The notes under the pieces were generated by a model that did not search any database, had not been told where the DNA came from, and saw nothing but the letters and a program-made list of their open reading frames with translations. A stretch of 64,000 nucleotides of DNA. It comes from Amorphochlora amoebiformis. Taxonomy: Eukaryota; Cercozoa; Chlorarachniophyceae. The DNA lies in assembly GCA_054601695.1 (NCBI GenBank), contig BAAHQB010000440.1, positions 1 to 64,000 of the forward strand. Direction: 5' to 3'. This document shows positions 1 through 64,000 of the stretch, in pieces. Position 1 is the stretch's first letter. Every line of letters begins with the position of its first letter. Made by a program: the position numbers and the translations under genes.

Positions 1-206
1 AACCACTCCGATACAACTTCTTGTCAATGCCTTGATGAATTCTGTGACTTTGATTCACAAATAATGTTCATTCTCGAATATTCTACTTCTAGTTGTTTCT
101 AGAACATTCTAGTAGTTTCTACGAATTTCTTACGAATTTCCTTACCCTTTCTGGAACCAATAGGTAACATCTAGTATACATCACACCTCCCTCCGGCTCC
201 GTCGTC

Positions 207-1229
207 TCAGTCGATGGAGTCAAACCTTACTATCCACCATGATATGCCCTGATTCTTGAGCTTTTGTCCTTGCATGTCTTGCCAAACGGTCTCGTCATCC
301 TCTGGGTCGATGGCGTACCATTTGCTTTCGAGTTCGTTGAGCTCTTTAAGCCATTCCATACATGGTAGATCCGGTATGATTGCATATACATGATCGTAAT
401 CATCCTCCTTGAGTTTTGTTACCAGTTGTTCCATATTGTTGAGTCCAACGTAGTTGACGTTGATGGTCTTATCCTTCCAGTCATCATTGAATCTTGTATC
501 ACCATTCGCATATTCGGTATCCACATCAGCGATATCCCCGATATGATGCCGTGCGGCATTTTTCGCCTCAGCCGTGAGGGTACACATGCGTAGTAGTCGA
601 TCCCCAACGTCGTATTCCTTCAAATCATCGATGTGTTGCTGTGGATTCCTGCCTCTTCGTTTGTCGGTGACGATTTCGTAGACCTTTTTTCCGATGCGCC
701 TCACAATCCTACATGGTGTAGACCATGGGTCCTCATGCTTCGCCCGTATCCTCTCGTGTATGCGTTGTCGCACGAGTTGTCCAACCATGAGTTCGCGTCC
801 ATCGTATGGTATCTGTTGTCGAAAATGCATCCTCGCCTTCCTTAAATGATCCTTGCAACAGACGCGATGTGGAAATCCATCCCGATCCAAACCTTTCATC
901 GCCGGTCGGTCACAGTCTGGCGCCATGCATATAGCCAATGCCTCACCTCCCTCCAGACCAGAGGTCTCCGGTTGAGTGAATATATATATATCATCGGGAG
1001 TCGCGCCAGAGATCCTTGCCTGTTTGCCGAGTTCCTTGTGGTATCGTTCAATTTTGGACAGTGGAAGCCAGGATGGGTTAATGATGAGTCGATTATGCGG
1101 AATCCCTCGTAGTGCAGCTTCGTTGTCAACACGAATAGCTGTTGGAACCCGTTCCAGACTTGATTCCCATTCACGATAAACGTCTTCAATCTTGCGTTTA
1201 ACGAATAGTGAATACTCCCGAATAGTAAA
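207..1229 (-). CDS. LTR-retroelement polyprotein fragment (integrase C-terminal-like region)
   Basis: The minus frame is open from about 1229 to a stop at 207. No ATG opens it, so it is a fragment or downstream part of a polyprotein. Around 600-790 it reads like the beta-barrel that ends Ty3/gypsy and retroviral integrases: a 'GQLV' stretch, a 'DPWSTPCRIVRR' segment matching the usual W-GPF/Y-V pattern, and 'HIDDLKEY' matching the usual V-H-V-x-x-L-K tail. Upstream, 'AIRVDNEAALRG' resembles an acidic catalytic segment, but a full integrase core or reverse transcriptase is not present. The last ~110 codons are acidic and unrecognised. The upstream edge at 1200-1350 is a cluster of GCGAATAG direct and inverted repeats, and the downstream flank at 60-180 is TTCTAG-rich, possibly terminal-repeat remnant. 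Assignment rests on motif resemblance only. Confidence 0.5.
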   Translation of the reverse strand, partial: FTIREYSLFVKRKIEDVYREWESSLERVPTAIRVDNEAALRGIPHNRLIINPSWLPLSKIERYHKELGKQARISGATPDDIYIFTQPETSGLEGGEALAICMAPDCDRPAMKGLDRDGFPHRVCCKDHLRKARMHFRQQIPYDGRELMVGQLVRQRIHERIRAKHEDPWSTPCRIVRRIGKKVYEIVTDKRRGRNPQQHIDDLKEYDVGDRLLRMCTLTAEAKNAARHHIGDIADVDTEYANGDTRFNDDWKDKTINVNYVGLNNMEQLVTKLKEDDYDHVYAIIPDLPCMEWLKELNELESKWYAIDPEDDETVWQDMQGQKLKNQGISWWIVRFDSID

Positions 1230-1360
1230 TCACTATTCGCATGCGAATAGCGAATATCACGATTTAATTATTCATCAGTATTCATGAATAGCGAATAGTA
1301 TAATGAAAAATATGCGAATAGCGAATATTCGCTATTCGCTATTCATTCCCCATCACTAAA
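1200..1360. repeat. GCGAATAG / CTATTCGC direct and inverted repeats
   Basis: About ten copies of an 8-10 bp word (GCGAATAG, GCGAATATT) occur in both orientations and could form hairpins, for example around 1308-1345. They sit at the upstream edge of the retroelement-like frame. They may be an element terminus or an unrelated satellite seed. Confidence 0.6.
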
Positions 1361-1365
1361 AATTT

Positions 1366-1466
1366 TATATATACACATATTTATTTCTACATTATATATC
1401 TATATCTATATATATATATATTTATGTATATGTATATATATGTATAGATATATTAAAAAAATTTTG

Positions 1467-1497
<31 letters not shown>

Positions 1498-1511
1498 ATA
1501 TTTATTTCTAC

Positions 1512-1564
<53 letters not shown>

Positions 1565-1625
1565 TTACATTTATATGAATATTACATACATAATATTATT
1601 TATACTTAGTTACGATGCAAATAGC
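1366..1625. repeat. (TA)n microsatellite
   Basis: Nearly pure TA runs with occasional TTT/TGT interruptions. Translations of this block (poly Tyr-Ile) are artefacts. The same class fills most introns in the window. Confidence 0.95.
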
Positions 1626-1679
1626 AGGGGATGACACAGCTCAATGAGTAGATATCGGTAGCCTGCAAAATCATTGTCA

Positions 1680-1875
1680 TATGAACTCTGGAGATCACTG
1701 GAAATCCCGGAGATCGCTTGAGATCTACTAGAGATCACTTGAGATTCACTGGAGATCGTAAAAACGCTGGAGATCCACTGGAGATAGCTGGAGATTTACT
1801 GGGGATCGCCGGAGATCGTCCGGAGATCCAAGTTTAGTCAACACCCGGTAGTATACCCAGCACTACCGGGTGGTG
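1680..1875. repeat. Dispersed 'CTGGAGATC' element, copy 1
   Basis: Ten or so degenerate copies of CTGGAGATC, then a stretch with CCGGTAGTA/ACTACCGGG inverted words near 1840-1872. The same combination (GGAGATC words followed by GTACCGGGTAGT words) recurs at 38458-38560 inside an intron of another gene, so this is a dispersed element rather than a local satellite. No coding potential seen. Confidence 0.55.
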
Positions 1876-1914
1876 CCTATGTATAATTATATGTATATAT
1901 ATATATATAAATAT

Positions 1915-1949
<35 letters not shown>

Positions 1950-2176
1950 GTATATGTATATGTAATGTATATCTGTATGTATATGTATATATAGTATATG
2001 TATATGTATATATATATGTATGTGTATTTGTATATGTATATATGTATATGTTTATGTATATGCATATATATATGTATATTTATAATGGTATTTGTATATG
2101 TAAATGTATACGTATATGTATATGTATATGTATATGTATTCGCATATCTATATATGTATATGTATATGTATTGTCA

Positions 2177-2223
<47 letters not shown>

Positions 2224-2230
2224 TACATAT
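1876..2230. repeat. (TA)n microsatellite with TATG/TATC variants
   Basis: TA and TATG repeat tract with no exon-like island. It separates the 'CTGGAGATC' element from the GC-richer patch beginning near 2230. Confidence 0.9.
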
Positions 2231-2239
2231 ATACATACC

Positions 2240-2905
2240 CACCTCCCCTTCCAACCCCTAACCGTAACCCTACCCCTACCCCCATCCGGGCCAAGGCCCT
2301 GGCTCCGGCTCCCAACCCGCCCACCGCAGCCCCGCCAGGATACCCTGACCATCTGGCTGCCTCCTCCACCTGCTTAAGAGCATTATGGATCAATAAAGCA
2401 ATATGACTCTATTTAATCGAATTGAGATCGAACGAAATGCAACGCGATTAGTGTAGTTAGTGTGACAACAAACAAAAAGGGGAAATGGCTTCCACACAGG
2501 CGGTTTTGTCATACCAATCATCGGGTCAGTGACTGCCCCATACTCGCCACGCCTGCCACGCCTGCCACACCTGTCATACCGCTCGCCATACCACTCGCAA
2601 CGCCGCTCGCCATACCGCTCGCCATGCCGCTCGCCATACCGCTCGCCATGCCGCTCGCATGCCGATCGCCATACCGCTCGCCATACCCTTCGCCATACCA
2701 TTCCCCATAGCCACCATACCGCTCATCATAGGATACCCTGACGGCTTTTTCATCTGCTGGCCGATGTCAAACACCTTCTGCGGCTGTGTACCTGTGCCAT
2801 ACCGCCCACCCGACGCACACCTGTTGCCATCCAATTACACTCACCCTTCTCTGCTGCACATCGAGAACATGCTACACATACTCTATAGATACTATGGATA
2901 CTAGC
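2240..2905 (-). other. Possible minus-strand exons of an unidentified gene, plus 12-bp minisatellite
   Basis: A GC-richer patch between TA blocks. On the minus strand a short frame ending in 'KVFDIGQQMKKPSGYP' lies near 2730-2790, a frame with '[13 protein letters not shown]' near 2320-2375, and a GTGAGT donor near 2850. Both frames share S-G-Y-P, so they may be duplicated exons. Between them (2565-2710) lies a 12-bp minisatellite (CGCTCGCCATAC and variants). I could not join these into a phase-consistent gene and no family is recognised. On the plus strand a proline-rich frame also runs 2230-2406 and is followed by AATAAAG, so strand is uncertain. Confidence 0.25.
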
Positions 2906-2959
2906 ATGATATCATCAACAACACCGTTACCTATTTGAGAGATGTCATCATTCTTTGCT

Positions 2960-3476
<517 letters not shown>

Positions 3477-3694
3477 CAGCGTCTCGCCCCCGTATAGGTG
3501 ATAGCAGTATGAGTGGGGGTGCTACGTCGATAGTTCTGCGCCCTTCAGCTCTCTTCAAACGTTAAGACAGCCCTTCACACTCTCCCGCCAAACAGCCCAC
3601 CATGAATAGGCGACCTTTTCAAAATGATTTATTTTTCGGTAGATTTTAGCGGGACGTTGGATCCCGAAGATAGACTTGGCCGAAGAGAGGCGAG

Positions 3695-16501
<12,807 letters not shown>

Positions 16502-17454
16502 TTCAACGGATTCATGCACGCATAGCCTAGATCTAGTAGATCTAGTGGATAGCTAGATAGGCTTTCAAAAGCTGAGCTAAGTTCAAAGTCTAGAAACTTG
16601 CTTCGGATTCTGTTCACCCCTATTTTTACACCTATACAATAGTCTGGTAGCATAGTCATAGGCTACCTAGACTATTAGACTAGTTCTAAGTCCTGAAAAT
16701 CTAGAGCTAGAAGTAGAGCCCGATCGAGAGTACTAAAGTACATAGACTAGATATATCGAGTCTGTGGATCATCAGTGTAGTAAGTACTGGTAGTAGCTCA
16801 GGCTGGAGTCAGAGACTAGAGAGAGTAGATACGAGATCATAATTGACAATATCAACCCAATTATCTAGATTATGCTAGTCTAGCTAGCCTACTAGTGTAG
16901 TATACAAATTACCTTTCCAGAATCTAGCCAATTAGAATGAAAAGCCCAGTCACTAGAGTCTAGAAAGTCAGAATCAGTCAGCATGACTTAACGCTAGAAC
17001 TACTAGAACTAGCTCGGCGGTAATATTTCGGCGGTAATATTTGAATATCGAATGAATTATGATTTAGGCAAGGCTCATGAAAACCCTGGGAAGAGCTACA
17101 CTGCAACGGTACTAGTATCTGCTTTTTTAAGTATATCTAGTATATAACTAGTATTAACTACGTGTAGTATGTATTGGGCGCATCATGGCCTAGTCTGTTC
17201 ACCGTGAGAAATGTGACAAAGCCGCCGGTAAAGCTAGGAAAGCTGTGATGTACAAAGTCGCTCTTGAATGGGATGTGACATAGGCTCTGGGCAACCTAAG
17301 TCGGAACCCAGACACAGTGGATGCCGAACCCTCTAAACTTAGTCGCTCAAAATCCACTGATATGAGGGGAGGCTATCGGTCCAGGCCATTGGACATGTTT
17401 TCGGGGTAATATGTCATTCTAAGATGTGACAATAATGATTGAATGCGGTTAGGC
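16502..17454. other. CTAG-dense intergenic spacer
   Basis: Between the TGS1 stop and the next gene. From 16525 to about 17180 the sequence is unusually rich in CTAG, TCTAGA and ACTAGT words, unlike the TA and minisatellite introns. It is not a simple tandem repeat. 17180-17454 is mixed sequence and may hold the promoter and 5' UTR of the SNF2-like gene; no clear TATA or initiator can be called. Confidence 0.7.
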
Positions 17455-29294
<11,840 letters not shown>

Positions 29295-29670
29295 GTGAGG
29301 TTCTATTGTAGGTTCACTGTTTCGTGTTGTTGAAGGGAACACCGTGTACGTGTGTCATGGACCAACCCAACCTGAATCATCCCTCCAAATCTCGCTGCAT
29401 CGCAGATTTCTGTAATTTTAGGTAGGTATGTAACTCACTATTGCACGAACCTGATTACGCGCAGATCCCATGAAAACCACGGTCTTCAACTTCGTTTTGG
29501 ACATGTTTCACGCTTATAATTCTCTCCCCGTGTTTGCGATTTGGCCTGCCTTTCAAAGGAAGCTGCCTCTGGGCAGAATCTGGTCGATTGCGAAGAATTA
29601 AAAGTTTTTTTCCGAAGTTCGCCGGAAGCCAATAATTGTCACTGGATTGTCACTCCAAGTGACTTCAGCA
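29295..29670. promoter_or_regulatory. Divergent promoter region, FMN reductase / CID protein
   Basis: 376 bp between two divergent start codons (29294 minus, 29671 plus). Mixed composition with no TA satellite, unlike the introns. No confident TATA box. Regulatory role is inferred from position only. Confidence 0.5.
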
Positions 29671-34955
<5,285 letters not shown>

Positions 34956-35419
34956 CATTGCCTAGATTGCGTCGAACTTATTTTATGTAGCAAATTTCAT
35001 ATGAATACGAATATCAAATACTAGAATTATCTGACATATAGATGAGGTCGACTTTAAATCTCTAGAATCTGGGGCGTGATACTCTAGATACTTAATTATC
35101 GCAGCCACTGAGACTGACCTAGTTTACTAATGTCATACTACTAGTAGTACAGTTGGCTATACTCTAGATACAGATATATTCTAGAGTCTGTAATCTACCA
35201 TATACTACTAGTATCTAGAGTCTCTATGTAGTCTAAGAGAGTTCTGGGAGGTATACCTAGGGGCTAGTTTACAGGTATAATTTTAAAGTAATTGTCTAGG
35301 TTGTACTACTTAATTGATTGATGAATATATTAGTTATGATCTGGACACAGATACAGTATCTAGTATCTAGAGTATATAGCTACAAATTGTAGTATATGTG
35401 TGTGTGTATATATCTAGAA

Positions 35420-35480
<61 letters not shown>

Positions 35481-35620
35481 TTGACATAATCTAGATAATA
35501 TTACATACATGTCTAGATGTATATGTCATGATTTGTACATTCATGGATATGAGTCATAATCTAATTAAGAAGCCAAATCTTTAGACATCCAAGATATTTT
35601 CTAGTAAAAGACTACGATGA
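34956..35620. other. CTAG-dense convergent spacer
   Basis: Between the 3' ends of the CID-protein gene (plus) and the coiled-coil gene (minus). Rich in CTAG, TCTAGA and ACTAGTA words; one (TA)n block at 35425-35470. No gene detected. Composition matches the spacers after TGS1 and the SNF2-like gene. Confidence 0.7.
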
Positions 35621-35674
35621 GTGAGTTTTCACGAAAGGTCTCGGTGTCGTGATGTGTACGGCATTGTTGAGTTT

Positions 35675-35690
<16 letters not shown>
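35621..35690 (-). repeat. Tandem duplication covering the stop codon of the coiled-coil gene
   Basis: GAGTTTTCACGAAAGGTCTC occurs at 35621 and 35670. The second copy contains the TGA stop (35675-35677, minus) of the gene; the first is an untranslated duplicate in the 3' flank. Confidence 0.85.
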
Positions 35691-48039
<12,349 letters not shown>

Positions 48040-48232
48040 ACATCGGAAATAAAGGTGGACCAATAAACACAGGCCTTGTCTCACTAAAAAAAAGCTCACG
48101 CATATATATATATATATATCACATCCCCTAGGGGCCCCCAATGAAGAAACAATATCTTCGGAGTTCCGCAGCAGTCAAGTGATGTAAAGAATGTAAGCTC
48201 TCTCTGTGGGAGTTGGTGCAGGGGTTAGTAGA
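48040..48232. other. Short intergenic spacer
   Basis: Separates the start of the coiled-coil gene (48039) from the stop of the upstream minus gene (48233). It contains a short (TA)n run (48102-48119) and TCCCCTAGGGGCCCCC. Presumed promoter of the coiled-coil gene by position only. Confidence 0.45.
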
Positions 48233-48807
48233 TTACATTTTCGGCGACTCAGGGTTATCGTCGAGCGTCTCATAGCCGTCGTCGCACACATAGTCAGACA
48301 GAGAGATGCCTTTGGAGTGATATGCCTGCGCTCCATCCTGCGCTGAGACACTGTCCTCAAGAGATCGTGCAACCCCTGTGGTGCTGAAGATCCATCGAAA
48401 CAAACTGTGTCAGACGTGTACATGCCTCTTGAAAGAAAATACAGACAACAAGATTTGTAAAAAAGACATCCATGGTCAGTATTATACTTTTTGATGGTGA
48501 TTTTTGGACGAATGTCCGGGTGTTTCACGTCCATTCGGCCACTGGGGCCGCGCGCGTTGACCCCAGAAAGAGCGGGAACCACAGCTCCGGAGTCTGGTGT
48601 CACGCAGAGTGACTAGTAGATGCTTTTAAAGGGTAATGTTTTTGTTTGCATCTTTCTACAGTTCATAGAGGTTTGAGAAACCCGAGGATTCCCCAGAGAC
48701 GCATAAAAATCTCTTAGCATCTCGCTTCCGCCTCGAATCTTGCCACGAGGTAACCGCGCCCCATTTGCGGACCCCGGAGCGGGTTTTGAGGGGATATTTT
48801 TCGGCAC
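48233..48807 (-). CDS. Small protein of unknown function, 3 exons
   Basis: Exons on minus are about 48807-48682, 48612-48488 and 48404-48233. GT-AG borders and phases agree (0, then 2). The frame is open past 48807 without an ATG; the first in-frame ATG is at 48720 ('MLRDFYASLGNPR'). The second exon reads 'SGRMDVKHPDIRPKITIK' and the third 'LFRWIFSTTG' and an acidic end 'DGYETLDDNPESPKM'. I recognise no family and see no signal peptide or membrane span. A competing reading of the last exon (acceptor near 48425, other frame) is less protein-like and does not end cleanly. The start lies 43-130 bp from the divergent ATG at 48850. Confidence 0.5.
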
Positions 48808-48849
48808 AGTTGCATACAGAGTGGTCGAAAGACGCTTGACGGATAGAAA

Positions 48850-64000
<15,151 letters not shown>

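Noticed and set aside
207-938. Cellular gene starting at 938
   Set aside because: The codon at 938 is TTG and the frame continues upstream to about 1229; motifs point to a retroelement fragment.
48175-48603. Single 142-codon minus frame with 'MYTSDTVCFDGSS'
   Set aside because: Needs intron sequence to be coding; the spliced reading using GT at 48487 and AG at 48405 gives a more protein-like end.

Overview
This is nuclear DNA from an intron-rich eukaryote, almost certainly unicellular. Short GC-richer exons (about 20-1,100 bp, many 40-180 bp) are separated by GT-AG introns packed with (TA)n microsatellites and minisatellites. No tRNA, rRNA, CRISPR array or bacterial-type operon was seen. I cannot place the organism from sequence alone. 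Most long reading frames here are translated microsatellites (poly Tyr-Ile, His-Thr, Cys-Val). The real genes appear only when short exons are joined in phase, which I did by hand from GT/AG sites, reading phase and family motifs.

Layout: (1) 207-1229, minus: fragment with an LTR-retroelement integrase C-terminal-like segment. (2) 3695-16501, plus: trimethylguanosine synthase TGS1, with core exons from 10829 on. (3) 17455-20045, plus: SNF2-family ATPase N-lobe, frameshifted and without a C-lobe. (4) 29294-21092, minus: complete NADPH-dependent FMN reductase-like flavoprotein, 10 exons, about 203 aa. (5) 29671-34955, plus: RPRD1/CREPT/Rtt103-type CTD-interacting (CID) protein, 11 exons. (6) 48039-35675, minus: 25 exons joining in frame to about 1,397 aa, with a disordered N-terminus, Sel1-like repeat and long coiled coil. 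(7) 48807-48233, minus: small protein of unknown function. (8) 48850 to beyond the right edge, plus: very large membrane-anchored EF-hand protein with more than 35 exons.

Architecture: genes 4/5 and 7/8 are divergent pairs, and 3/4 and 5/6 are convergent. CTAG-dense spacers follow the 3' ends of genes 2, 3 and 5/6. TGS1, the SNF2-like gene and the CID protein all belong to nuclear RNA/chromatin biology, but nothing indicates co-regulation.

The most unusual signal is that many intronic minisatellites are tandem copies of a neighbouring splice junction. Copies of '3' splice site plus start of the exon' lie just upstream of the real exon in at least four introns, and repeats begin directly at the 5' splice site in several others. 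This gives arrays of decoy splice sites and suggests local duplication as a mechanism of intron growth.
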